From positions 2,356,001 through 2,420,000 of the forward strand of contig OZ242033.1 of NCBI GenBank assembly GCA_965205155.1: DNA of 64,000 nucleotides, given 5' to 3'. Below are positions 43,262 through 52,239 of this stretch, piece by piece; position 1 is the first letter of the stretch, and each line of letters opens with the position of its first letter. The position numbers and the translations under genes were made by a program. The notes beneath the pieces are model-generated. The model was not told the origin of the DNA. It did not search any database and worked only from the letters and a program-made list of their open reading frames with translations. The stretch is from Aldehydirespirator sp965205155. GTDB taxonomy: Bacteria; Actinomycetota; Acidimicrobiia; Acidimicrobiales; Aldehydirespiratoraceae.

Positions 43262-45265
43262 TCAGCGCTTGTAGCCGCCTGCGACCCAGGCCGCACGAAC
43301 CGCGATGACGTCCTCAGGGAAGATCAGGCTCTTCGCGTAATCCTGGATCGCGGCCTGATACTCCGAGTAGTCGATGATCCCGTCGTTGTTGGCGTCGTAG
43401 CGGACCACGGGGTCTTCTTCCTCCTCTTCTTCCTCCTCTTCTTCTTCCTCTTCTTCCTCTTCTTCTTCCTGTGCTTCTTCCTGTGCCTCTTCGTCCTGTG
43501 CTTCTTCTTCCTCTTCTTCGTCCTGTGCTTCTTCCTCCTCTGCTTCTTTGGGTTGTGGTATGCACGGCTCGGGTTCGGGTTTCGGTTCAGGCTGCTGGAC
43601 GGGCTCCGGGGCGTCGAAGTTGTACACCGGCTCCATGTCGGCGTAGTGGTTCTCGGGCTGCCACACCCTGACGTAGTCGAACGTCATCCGACGGCGTATG
43701 TAGGGGTGCTTGTCGGCTTCCAGGAACGACCACACGTTCACGTTCAGCGGCAGCGGCACATGGCCGACGCCGGCCAGCTGGAGCAGCGAGCAACTGTCGC
43801 CGGGCACGAGGTACTCGAAGTGCTGGTCTGCGTCTGCGTCGTCGCCCCTGACGCGAACGGCGCCGTCGGCGTGGTGGCGCTGGATGTAGATCCTGTTCTG
43901 GGGGGCAAGCACGAAGTCACTGTGGGTGCCGTCGATCTTGACGAAGGTGCGGTAGCCGCGGGGGGTCCATTCGAACCCGCGAGTCACGGTGAAGGAATCT
44001 CGGTCGTGGCAGAAGCGATGACCCTCAGCCACCGCAAATTCGGACAACTTATGATCCCTGCGGCAGAAGCGCACCCGTGCCGAGGTGCTGACAGGCGTCA
44101 GTTCAGAGTCGAAACGTTGATAGTTGACATGCTGACCCGTCGACTCGATGCCGTTGCTGTGTTCGAATATGTCGATCTCGACCTCGGTGGTCTTGAGATG
44201 GTCCTCCCAGTCGTTCACTTCGATGCCGTACCGTTCGCGCTGGTACGGGAGTCGTGAGCCTCCGGCGTGCAGGATCAGATTGAAATTGTCGTACACCGTT
44301 TGCCAGTGGTCCATATTGAAGGTGTATTTGAACTCGACGTAGCCGTATTTCATGTGGAGGTGTCCGCCGGTGTGGATGATGAATCCGGAGGACGGGCAGG
44401 TGCCCGCGACACCCATGGTGAAACCGCCGTTGGCGACGTTGCCGCACGGCTCGCCCCTGGAGTCGACGTTGTTGCAGGTATTGGGGTAGTCCCACACCGC
44501 CGCGTCGAGGGTGGACAGCCCGTCGCGGCAGCCGTTGGCGTCGGCTGCGGGCGGGGTGCCGTTGAACTCCTCGGCGAACACCAGCCGGTAGTTGGCGCTG
44601 TCCTGCACCAGTTTGGGCAGCTTGGCGCGCAGCGCCGCCTCGTCGGCGGAGGCGGCCTGGCCCGCCGGCAGCAGCTCGCGCAGGAACAGGCATGTGAACG
44701 CCTCCGGCGTGCGGTCGGCGTAGTCGGTGCAGCCCCCAGCCCCCGGCGGCGGTTCCACCGCCACCTCCCGGTACACCTTCAGGCCCGAATCCGCGTCGGT
44801 CGCCGACAGCTCCACCGCGCGACGCTCGAACCCTCCGAGATACGCCCGGTTCTTGCTGGCATCGAGCCACCGATCCCTCAGGTACAGCAGGCCCTCCGGC
44901 GTGATCCCGATCATGATGTCGGTACACCCGTGATCGGGATGGCAGTTCTGAAACGACGGCCCGGCCTGGCCTTCCACGGCGAACGACAGATCCAAGCCGC
45001 TCCCGTCGCGCTCGACCACGGCGACCTGCGCCAGGTAGTCCATCCCGTAGCTCACCGACTCGGACGACTCCGCCTTGCGGCCCACAGAGTCGCTCCAGAC
45101 ATGGGCGTAGTGCGGCACGGAGTACTCGGCGTCGGCGAAGCCCGCCGCAGGCTGGTAAGCGCCAGCCGAACCGCCGCCCGTCGCGCCGGCTGTGCTGCCC
45201 GCCATGTTCGCCGCCGCCACGGCCGCCGCGCACAGCACCGCCAGAGCCCCACGGCACCGGCGCAT
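43262..45265 (-). CDS. GH16-like secreted glycosidase with Glu-rich linker and dockerin-like domain
   Basis: ATG 45265 gives 667 residues with a signal peptide (GALAVLCAAAVAAANM). An N-terminal region of about 190 residues is shared with the two paralogues. The GH16 domain begins at YRLVFAEEFNGTPP, has the catalytic motif EIDIFE with Glu363, Asp365 and Glu368, and closes with FDYVRVWQPENHY. The C-terminus adds a Pro/Glu linker, an almost pure Glu tract of about 45 residues, and a calcium-loop module DANNDGIIDYSEYQAAI followed by AVRAAWVAGGYKR, which resembles a single dockerin/EF-hand. GH16 enzymes cut beta-1,3/1,4-glucans, agar, carrageenan and similar; the substrate is not readable. It is third in a tandem minus-strand array. 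Confidence 0.83.
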   Translation of the reverse strand: MRRCRGALAVLCAAAVAAANMAGSTAGATGGGSAGAYQPAAGFADAEYSVPHYAHVWSDSVGRKAESSESVSYGMDYLAQVAVVERDGSGLDLSFAVEGQAGPSFQNCHPDHGCTDIMIGITPEGLLYLRDRWLDASKNRAYLGGFERRAVELSATDADSGLKVYREVAVEPPPGAGGCTDYADRTPEAFTCLFLRELLPAGQAASADEAALRAKLPKLVQDSANYRLVFAEEFNGTPPAADANGCRDGLSTLDAAVWDYPNTCNNVDSRGEPCGNVANGGFTMGVAGTCPSSGFIIHTGGHLHMKYGYVEFKYTFNMDHWQTVYDNFNLILHAGGSRLPYQRERYGIEVNDWEDHLKTTEVEIDIFEHSNGIESTGQHVNYQRFDSELTPVSTSARVRFCRRDHKLSEFAVAEGHRFCHDRDSFTVTRGFEWTPRGYRTFVKIDGTHSDFVLAPQNRIYIQRHHADGAVRVRGDDADADQHFEYLVPGDSCSLLQLAGVGHVPLPLNVNVWSFLEADKHPYIRRRMTFDYVRVWQPENHYADMEPVYNFDAPEPVQQPEPKPEPEPCIPQPKEAEEEEAQDEEEEEEAQDEEAQEEAQEEEEEEEEEEEEEEEEEEDPVVRYDANNDGIIDYSEYQAAIQDYAKSLIFPEDVIAVRAAWVAGGYKR
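43411..43552 (-). repeat. Expanded poly-Glu codon tract (polypurine/polypyrimidine)
   Basis: About 140 bp of nearly pure CTT/CTC/TTC on the plus strand encode a Glu run broken by AQDE units. The homologous spot in the remnant at 36965 has only a few Glu codons, so the tract has grown or shrunk by slippage. Confidence 0.85.
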
Positions 45266-45312
45266 CCGGCGAGGCGGCCCGCTGGAGCGAGGCAATCGAG
45301 CGGCGCGGCTGC

Positions 45313-47022
45313 TCACTGGTACACCGGCTCCATGTCGGCGTAGTGGTTCTCGGGCTGCCACACCCTGATGTAGTCGAACGTCATGCGTTTGCGAATGTAG
45401 GGGTGCCTGCCCAACTCGCCCTCCTCGGGCCGCGACATCCAGCCCCAGACGTTCAGGAAGATCGGCATCGGAATGTGCGAGACGCCGACCTGTTCTAGCA
45501 GCGTGCTGGCATCGCCGGGGACGAGATTCTCGAAGAACTGGTCCCTGGCGCGCCCCTTCACAGTGAGGGTCACGTTGTGGAGGGGGACTTTCTGCTGAAC
45601 AGTGATCTGGTCTTTGGGCAGCAGTGTCAGCCCATTCTGGATGCCGTGTACCCATATGTAGGTGCGGTAGCCGCGCGGGGTCCATTCCAGACCCTTGGTC
45701 ACCGTGAACGTGTCCGTGTCACTGCATCTGCCCTCGGGGTTGTTGACGATCCCTCGCTCCCTCGGCCAACTCGGTCTGGCGCAGTACTGGGTGTACTTGA
45801 GGGTGCGGATCGGCTTCAAGTGGGTCGGGTTGTCTGCACCGTTCCAGTTGGCGTACTGATGGGCGATATCGAACTGCCTGTAGGAACTCGGACTGCTGGG
45901 GGACTCGAAGATGTCGATCTCGACTTGGGACGACTTCAGGTAGTCCTCCCAGCTCTCTACCTCCACTCCGTACTGGTCGCGCAGGTAGTGCAGCCCGCCG
46001 CTGGCCACGTTCAGGATCATGTTGTAGTTCTGGTAGACGTCTCGCCATTGGTCGATATTGAAGGTGTACTGGGTCTCGATGTAGCCGTATTTCATATGCA
46101 GATGGCCGCGAGTCCCCAGCAGGTATCCGACAGCCCCGCTGAACCCGCATGGCGAGGCGATGCCCATGGTGAAGCCGCCGTTGACCACGTTGCCGCACGG
46201 CTCGCCCCGCGAGTCGACGTCGTCGCAGGCGTCGTAGTAGTTCCACACCCCAGGATCGAGGGTGGACATCCCGTCACGGCAGCCGTTCGCGTCAGCCGGC
46301 GGAGGGGTGCCGTTGAACTCCTCGGCGAACACCAACCGGTAGTTGGCGCTGTCCTGCACCAGTTTGGGCAGCTTCGCCCGCAGCGCCGCCTCGTCGGCGG
46401 AGGCGGCCTGCCCCGGCGGCAACAGCTCACGCATGAACAGGCACGTGAACGCCTCGGGCGTGCCGCCGTCGTAGTCCTCGCAACCCGCCGCCTCCGCGGG
46501 CGGGTCCACCGCCACCTCCCGGTACACCTTCAGGCCCGAGTCCGCGTCGGATGCCGACACCTCCACCGCACGGGACGCGAACCCCCCGAAATACGTATTG
46601 TGCACCCGGACCTCCTGACTGTCCAGGGGCCAGTAGAGATACAGCACCCCCGCCGGGGTGACCTGCACGGTCACGTCGTTGCAGCCTTCATCGGGTCCGC
46701 AGGCCTGATGCAGCGCGCCCTCGGACTGGCCCTCCACCGCGAACGACAGATCCAAGGAACTCCCGTCGCGCTCGGCCACGGTCACCTGACCGAAGAATCT
46801 CGCCCCGTTGGTGGCCACCGCCCCTGGCGTGAGGATCTTGTCGTTGTCGTTCAACAACGCGCCCTGGAACGGCAACGCGTACTCCGTGTCGGCGAAGCCC
46901 GCCGCAGGCTGGTAAGCGCCGGCCGAACCGCCGCCCGTCGCGCCGGCTGTGCTGTCCGCCATGGTCGCCGCCGCCACGGCCGCCGCGCACAGCACCGCCA
47001 GACCCCCACGGCGCCGGCTCAT
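45313..47022 (-). CDS. GH16-like secreted glycosidase, second tandem copy
   Basis: ATG 47022 gives 569 residues with a signal peptide (GGLAVLCAAAVAAATMA). The N-terminal shared region (SLDLSFAVEGQS, SDADSGLKVYREVAV, EAFTCLFMRELLPPGQA) precedes the GH16 domain YRLVFAEEFNG. The catalytic EIDIFE is at Glu368, Asp370 and Glu373, and TPRGYRTYIWVHG and FDYIRVWQPENHY follow. It stops at MEPVYQ, so the linker and calcium-binding module of the neighbouring copy are absent. The frame extends to 47118, but that stretch is a shadow of the next copy. The 47-bp gaps on both sides are similar in sequence, as expected from tandem duplication. Confidence 0.83.
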   Translation of the reverse strand: MSRRRGGLAVLCAAAVAAATMADSTAGATGGGSAGAYQPAAGFADTEYALPFQGALLNDNDKILTPGAVATNGARFFGQVTVAERDGSSLDLSFAVEGQSEGALHQACGPDEGCNDVTVQVTPAGVLYLYWPLDSQEVRVHNTYFGGFASRAVEVSASDADSGLKVYREVAVDPPAEAAGCEDYDGGTPEAFTCLFMRELLPPGQAASADEAALRAKLPKLVQDSANYRLVFAEEFNGTPPPADANGCRDGMSTLDPGVWNYYDACDDVDSRGEPCGNVVNGGFTMGIASPCGFSGAVGYLLGTRGHLHMKYGYIETQYTFNIDQWRDVYQNYNMILNVASGGLHYLRDQYGVEVESWEDYLKSSQVEIDIFESPSSPSSYRQFDIAHQYANWNGADNPTHLKPIRTLKYTQYCARPSWPRERGIVNNPEGRCSDTDTFTVTKGLEWTPRGYRTYIWVHGIQNGLTLLPKDQITVQQKVPLHNVTLTVKGRARDQFFENLVPGDASTLLEQVGVSHIPMPIFLNVWGWMSRPEEGELGRHPYIRKRMTFDYIRVWQPENHYADMEPVYQ

Positions 47023-47069
47023 CCGGCGACCCGGCGGTCGACGCGAAGCCGCCTGGAGCGACGCGGTGC

Positions 47070-48761
47070 TCACTGGTACACCGGCTCCATGTCGGCGTAG
47101 TGGTTCTCGGGCTGCCACACCCGCACGTAGTCGAACGTCAAGCGCTGGCGAATGTAGGGGTGCCGATCTGGGAGCATGAAACCCCAGGTGCTGAGGTGCA
47201 GCGGCAGCGGCACGTGAGCAATGCCGGCCTTTTCGAGCAGCGTGCTGGCGTCGCCGGGAACCAAGTTCTCGAAGAACTGATCTCTAGCTTTTTTCTTTGC
47301 CGTTCTGACTTTGCCGTTCCGGAACTGCCGGATGCCGATCTTGTCCTTGGGTATCAGCGTCAGCCCATCCTGGAGACCGTGCACCCAGATGTAGGTGCGG
47401 TAGCCGCGCGGGGTCCATTCAATCCCCCTGGTCACGGTGAAGCTGTCGGTGCTCTTGCAGCGATTGTCGAGAGCGCCAGGATTCGCCACGATGCCCTGCC
47501 CGCCGTCGATTGAGCAGAAGTCGACCCATTTCTGGGCCTGGAGCGGCAGCAATGTCTCGGGAAGGTCTCTGACGGCCCAATTGGCGTATTGATGGGCAAC
47601 GTCGAAATTTTGATAGCCAAGGTCGAAACCGCCGGAGAACTCGAAGATGTCAACCTCGACCCCGGAGTGCTTGAGATGGTCTTCCCAGCTCTCTATCTCC
47701 ACCCCGTACTGGTCGCGCAGGTCATGCAGTCTGTGACCTCGCAGGTTCAGCAGGGTCGTGTAGTTGTAGTAGATCCACCGCCATTGGTCGATGTTGAACG
47801 TGTATGCGATCTCGATGTAGCCGTACTTCATGTGAAGATGGCCCGACGTGTTGAGGTCTGAGGAGGCGAACGGTCCCGTTACTCCCGGCGTGCATGTCCC
47901 CGCCTCAGCCATGGTGTAGCCGCCGCTGCCGACGTTGCCGCACGGCTCGCCCCGCGAGTCGATGTTGCTGCAGGCGTTGAAGTAGTTCCATACGCCCGCG
48001 TCGAGGGTGGATAGCCCGTCGCGGCAGCCGTTGGCGTCGGCTGCGGGCGGGGTGCCGTTGAACTCCTCGGCGAACACCAGCCGGTAGTTGGAGTCGTCCT
48101 GCACCAGTTTGGGCAGCTTGGCGCGCAGCGCCGCCTCGTCGGCGGAGGCGGCCTGGCCCGCCGGCAGCAGTTGGCGCAGGAACAGGCACGTGAACGCCTC
48201 GGGCGTATCGCCGCCGTAGTCGGCGCAGCCCGCAACGGCTGGCGACGGATCCACCGTCACCTCCCGGTACACCTTCAGGCCCGAGTCGGCGTCGGCTGCC
48301 GACAGCTCCACCGCGCGGCTCGCGAACCCGCCCAGATGGGTGTAGTACACCCGGCCTGACTCGCTGTCGCGCTCGGTGTGCAGGTACAGCAGCCCGTCGG
48401 GAGTGGCCCGCACGGTCACGTCGGTGCATCCCTCGTCGGGATGGCAGGTCTGGTACTCCGACGCGCCCGACTGGTCTTCCACGGCGAACGACAGGTCCAG
48501 GGCGCTGCCGTCGCGCCCGGTCACGGCAACCTGCGCGAAGTAGTTCGCGCTGTGGGTGGCCGCCGCCTGGGGCGAAAAGACCCGGTCAACGGTGTGATCG
48601 CTCCACACGCGGCCGTAGAACGGCACCGAGTACTCCGCATCGGCAATACCCGCCGCAGGCAGAAACCCCTCGCCCGCCGCCGTCGCGCCGGCCGAACCGT
48701 CCGCCGTGGTCGTTGCCAGCACGGCCGCTATACACATCGCCGCCACCCCTACACGCGCCAT
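47070..48761 (-). CDS. GH16-like secreted glycosidase, first tandem copy
   Basis: ATG 48761 gives 563 residues (TTG 48773 is four codons earlier) with a signal peptide (VAAMCIAAVLATTTADGSAG). It has the same layout as its neighbours: shared N-terminal region, then YRLVFAEEFNG. The catalytic motif EVDIFE is at Glu369, Asp371 and Glu374, followed by TPRGYRTYIWVHG and the closing FDYVRVWQPENHYADMEPVYQ. No dockerin-like end. Loops between catalytic strands differ from the other two copies (QKWVDFCSIDGGQG), suggesting different substrate fit. It is probably the first gene of the array; the 75 bp before it separate it from the divergent large beta-sandwich gene. Confidence 0.83.
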   Translation of the reverse strand: MARVGVAAMCIAAVLATTTADGSAGATAAGEGFLPAAGIADAEYSVPFYGRVWSDHTVDRVFSPQAAATHSANYFAQVAVTGRDGSALDLSFAVEDQSGASEYQTCHPDEGCTDVTVRATPDGLLYLHTERDSESGRVYYTHLGGFASRAVELSAADADSGLKVYREVTVDPSPAVAGCADYGGDTPEAFTCLFLRQLLPAGQAASADEAALRAKLPKLVQDDSNYRLVFAEEFNGTPPAADANGCRDGLSTLDAGVWNYFNACSNIDSRGEPCGNVGSGGYTMAEAGTCTPGVTGPFASSDLNTSGHLHMKYGYIEIAYTFNIDQWRWIYYNYTTLLNLRGHRLHDLRDQYGVEIESWEDHLKHSGVEVDIFEFSGGFDLGYQNFDVAHQYANWAVRDLPETLLPLQAQKWVDFCSIDGGQGIVANPGALDNRCKSTDSFTVTRGIEWTPRGYRTYIWVHGLQDGLTLIPKDKIGIRQFRNGKVRTAKKKARDQFFENLVPGDASTLLEKAGIAHVPLPLHLSTWGFMLPDRHPYIRQRLTFDYVRVWQPENHYADMEPVYQ

Positions 48762-48836
48762 ATCATCTGACAATCATGCTATGTCCGCAATTCCACACGC
48801 TAGTTCATATGGTAGCGGCTATGCTCGCGGCGAGTT

Positions 48837-51800
48837 ATGCGGAGGCGCAGACATCAACGGCCGGCAGCCTGGCTGACGAGACTCGGCGCGCTGGCGCTCG
48901 TCGCGGGGCTGGCGCTGATTGTTCTGGTCTGGCCGGCCAGCGGCGATTCGACGGTCACGGTCACCCAGGGCGGCTTCACGCTCACCTGTGATGCGTCGGT
49001 GGCTGAGGGCGAGACGCTGGCGTGCACCCTCACGAACACGTCGGCCACTGCGGAGGCGTGGCCGGTGGTCGCGCTGGTGCATCTGTCCGACGACACCGAC
49101 CGGGCGCTGGTGGTGGGCAGCCCCATCGACGCGGCCTTCGCTGCACGCCAGCCGGCTGCCGAGCTCGACAGCGGCGTCGAGTGGATCGGCGACACGTTGG
49201 TCGGCTACTCGCGTTTCGACTGGAGCGGCGACGCACCCGGTGCCCCGGACACCCCCCCGACGTCGACGTCGTCGCTGCCCGCCAATGCCCGCACGGTGAA
49301 CATCGCGATCTCCGACGACGCCCTGCAGGAGGGCAACGAGCGCTTCTACGTGGCGCTCGGGCCTGACGGCAGCCGCGGCGTCGGCCTGCTGTCCACCAAC
49401 AAGGCGTCGATCACGATCACCGAGGACGACGCCATGAGCTCGAACGCGTCATTGACGAGCCTCTCGGTCACTGCGGGCGGCAGCCAGCACACCCTGACGG
49501 CGACCAGCACGTTTGCGCAGACCGTCAACGTCGGCTACCAGGTGACCGAGGCGACGCTGACCGCCGAGACGGCCCACCAGCGCGCCGCCATGACCATCGC
49601 CGCCACCTACAACAGCAGCAGCGTGGTGCTCGCGGTGGGCGGCGTCACCAGCCTCGCAGTCGAAAGCGGTGAGCAGAGCGCGTCGGTGCCGCTCGGCGTC
49701 GGCACCACCTCGGTGACGCTGACGGTGACCGCGGAGGACGGCACCGTCGCCATCCATCCGATCAACATCGTGCGCAGCGCCATCGGCAGCGCCACGACGG
49801 TCACCGTCACGCTCGACGACTTCGTGCTCTCCTGCCCGGCCGAAGCGTGGGAGGGGTCGGTCGTGGAGTGCACGCTCACCAACAACGGCGCCACTCCGCA
49901 GCCGTGGCCGGTGGTGGCGGTGCTCCACAGCGCCCTCGACGAGGCGCGGGCGCTCGTGAGCGAGGACCCGGTCATCGCCGACGTCGACCCCGCATACAGC
50001 AAGGACCTCACGCTCAGCGAGCAGTCGCCGCAACGCGACGGCTTCAACCACGGCTACGGCGAGCTGTTCTCGGGCGGCTCGCGCCGCGTGCACCGCATCT
50101 GGGGCTACGAGAAGTTCGACTGGGACGGCTCCGCCCCCGCGGGCGGTAAGCGCACCGTCGTCATCGAGCTGCACGACGACCGCGCCAGCGCCGACAACGA
50201 CGGCGAGACGGAGGTGTTCCACGTCGCCCTGGCGCCCAGCGACTACGGCGGGCTGTCGCAGCTCACCGAGAACACCGCGCCGATCCTGCTGCTCCAGGAA
50301 AGCGACGTCAACGTGGTGTGGGAGGTGTCGTTCAACGTCGTCAGCACCACCTCGGCCGAGGCGGTCGTGCGCATCGCCAACACCGACGATTCGACGATGT
50401 ACTGGCGATACCGCCGCTCCGGGCAAGAGTGGCCCACAGCGCAGCCGCGACACAACGCCGGCAACCTCGAACGGCTCTCGCTGACCGGTCTGACCCCCGG
50501 CTCCCGCTACGAGCTGCAAGTCTCCTTCGACAGCACCTTCGCCGGCACCACGACATACTCGCTGAGCGTCGGAGCGCTCGATGATGACCCGTCGCTGAGT
50601 TCGCTGTCGGTGGGCGACTTGACGCTCAGCCCGTCGTTCGCGCCAGAGACGACGTCGTACACGGCGTCGGCGCAGTTCGAGACCGACAGCGTGACGGTGA
50701 CCGCGACGACCACCGAGTCGTCGGCGAAGGCGGTGATCACGCCTGTTGACGCGGACAGCGACAAGGCGGGCCACCAAGTGAACCTGGGCGACGGCCAGAC
50801 CGACATCACTGTGGAGGTCACCGCGCAGAGCGACGCGACGAGCACCTACACCGTGGCAGTCACCCGCGCCGCGGCCGACCAGCCGGCGAGTGTGAGTTTC
50901 GGCGACGCTGCGGTGTCGCTGCTGGAGGCGGTCGACCGCGTCTGGACCGCGGGGGCCAGGGTCGACCGGTCTGAGGCGGGCAAGCCCGATGGGGGTTTGG
51001 ACAGGCTGCCGGAGGTTGATGCGGTGGTGCCGGCGAGCGCGTCGAAGTTCGAGTTGTCCTACTCGGCTGCGGGTTTGCCCGAAGGGCTGAGCGTGGGCAA
51101 CGACCGGGTGATCCGGGGCACTCCCGTTGCGGCCACCGACGGCGAGGTGACCGTCACGTTCACGGCGACGGGCCGGGCGGTGGACGTCGACGGGGACCAG
51201 ATCGGCGAGACAGCGACGGCTTCGCTTGAGTTCGGGGTGACCGTCATGGCGCCGGTGGTGTTCGACCCGGCGAGCCTGAGCTTTTTCACGAACGACGTCT
51301 TGGAGTACACGGTGGGGCAGGCGACCCCGTTGAGTGTGGTGTTCCCCGAAGCTTCCGGCGGTGAGGGGCCGCTGGCGTACTGGCTGGACAACAGGGAGCC
51401 GCGGGTGCCGATCGGCGACCATGCGCCGGGCCTGTCGTTCGACCCGGCTGTTCGGACGCTGACCAGCCGCACCGGCAACGATGAGCCCGAGGCCGGTCAG
51501 GCCTATGCGCTGACCTATTGGGCCGAGGACAGCAACGGCGCCCGGGCGGTGGCATACGGCAGCGTCGCGGTGGCGGCGCCGCCGCAGCTGCCCGACATCG
51601 CCGACAAGACCGTCACGGTGGGCCAGCCGGTGTCGATCGAGTTGCCCGAGGCCACCGGCGGGTCCAAGCGGGTTGTGTGGCTGCGATACCGGATGGAACC
51701 GCAGATCCCGGGGCTGCGGTTCGACCCGAACACCCGGATCGTGTCGGGCACACCGACGCTCACCGGCCAAGCGCAGGTCACCTACTCGGTGACGGACCGC

Positions 51801-52199
51801 AACGGCGTCTCCGACAGCGCAACGTTCACGGTGGAGGTCGCGCCGGGCGCCCTGGCTCCCGCCGCGCCGCAGATCTCCGCCCGGGCGCTGCCGGCACCCG
51901 GCCTGGCCGCACTGGACTGGGACGACGTGGACGGCGCCACCAGCTATGTGGTGCAGGTCGTGTCCGCAGACGCCGACTACCCCTCCTTGGCCGCCGACTC
52001 GGTTCCCGACCAGGCAACGCTGCATGTGCTTCCCGCCCGCGTGCAGGGCGACGACGGCTCGACGACGCGAGCGGTGGTGTTCGGGCTCAGCGACGGGTCC
52101 TACAAGGTGCGCGTCGCCGCCGCGAACGCCCACGGAACAGGCCCCTGGTCGCCCGAGGCGTATGTGACCCTTCCCGCCGAACAAGACGAGAACAACTGA
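48837..52199 (+). CDS. Large exported multi-domain beta-sandwich protein
   Basis: The 1120 residues start with a signal or anchor segment (LGALALVAGLALIVLVWPASG). Two related modules follow (FTLTCDASVAEGETLACTLT and FVLSCPAEAWEGSVVECTLT), each ending in a Calx-beta-like strand pair (NIAISDDALQEGNERFYVAL). Next is a cadherin-like beta-sandwich unit (SLSSLSVGDLTLSPSFAPET, then SYTASAQFETDSVTVTA) and putative Ig domains of the He-PIG type (LPEGLSVGNDRVIRGTP and IPGLRFDPNTRIVSGTP). A C-terminal fibronectin-III domain (ALDWDDVDGATSYVVQV, then GTGPWS) ends it. Nothing catalytic is seen. It is probably a surface or matrix protein, perhaps working with the divergent GH16 enzymes. Confidence 0.75.
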   Translation: MRRRRHQRPAAWLTRLGALALVAGLALIVLVWPASGDSTVTVTQGGFTLTCDASVAEGETLACTLTNTSATAEAWPVVALVHLSDDTDRALVVGSPIDAAFAARQPAAELDSGVEWIGDTLVGYSRFDWSGDAPGAPDTPPTSTSSLPANARTVNIAISDDALQEGNERFYVALGPDGSRGVGLLSTNKASITITEDDAMSSNASLTSLSVTAGGSQHTLTATSTFAQTVNVGYQVTEATLTAETAHQRAAMTIAATYNSSSVVLAVGGVTSLAVESGEQSASVPLGVGTTSVTLTVTAEDGTVAIHPINIVRSAIGSATTVTVTLDDFVLSCPAEAWEGSVVECTLTNNGATPQPWPVVAVLHSALDEARALVSEDPVIADVDPAYSKDLTLSEQSPQRDGFNHGYGELFSGGSRRVHRIWGYEKFDWDGSAPAGGKRTVVIELHDDRASADNDGETEVFHVALAPSDYGGLSQLTENTAPILLLQESDVNVVWEVSFNVVSTTSAEAVVRIANTDDSTMYWRYRRSGQEWPTAQPRHNAGNLERLSLTGLTPGSRYELQVSFDSTFAGTTTYSLSVGALDDDPSLSSLSVGDLTLSPSFAPETTSYTASAQFETDSVTVTATTTESSAKAVITPVDADSDKAGHQVNLGDGQTDITVEVTAQSDATSTYTVAVTRAAADQPASVSFGDAAVSLLEAVDRVWTAGARVDRSEAGKPDGGLDRLPEVDAVVPASASKFELSYSAAGLPEGLSVGNDRVIRGTPVAATDGEVTVTFTATGRAVDVDGDQIGETATASLEFGVTVMAPVVFDPASLSFFTNDVLEYTVGQATPLSVVFPEASGGEGPLAYWLDNREPRVPIGDHAPGLSFDPAVRTLTSRTGNDEPEAGQAYALTYWAEDSNGARAVAYGSVAVAAPPQLPDIADKTVTVGQPVSIELPEATGGSKRVVWLRYRMEPQIPGLRFDPNTRIVSGTPTLTGQAQVTYSVTDRNGVSDSATFTVEVAPGALAPAAPQISARALPAPGLAALDWDDVDGATSYVVQVVSADADYPSLAADSVPDQATLHVLPARVQGDDGSTTRAVVFGLSDGSYKVRVAAANAHGTGPWSPEAYVTLPAEQDENN

Positions 52200-52239
52200 C
52201 CACCGCAGTTTCTACAGCGGCACCGGCGACCAGCGGCGG

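Noticed and set aside
37467..52199. The LVIVD protein and the beta-sandwich protein (48837) have nearly the same length, about 1120 residues, suggesting paralogy.
   Set aside because: Their domains and sequences are unrelated; the equal length is chance.
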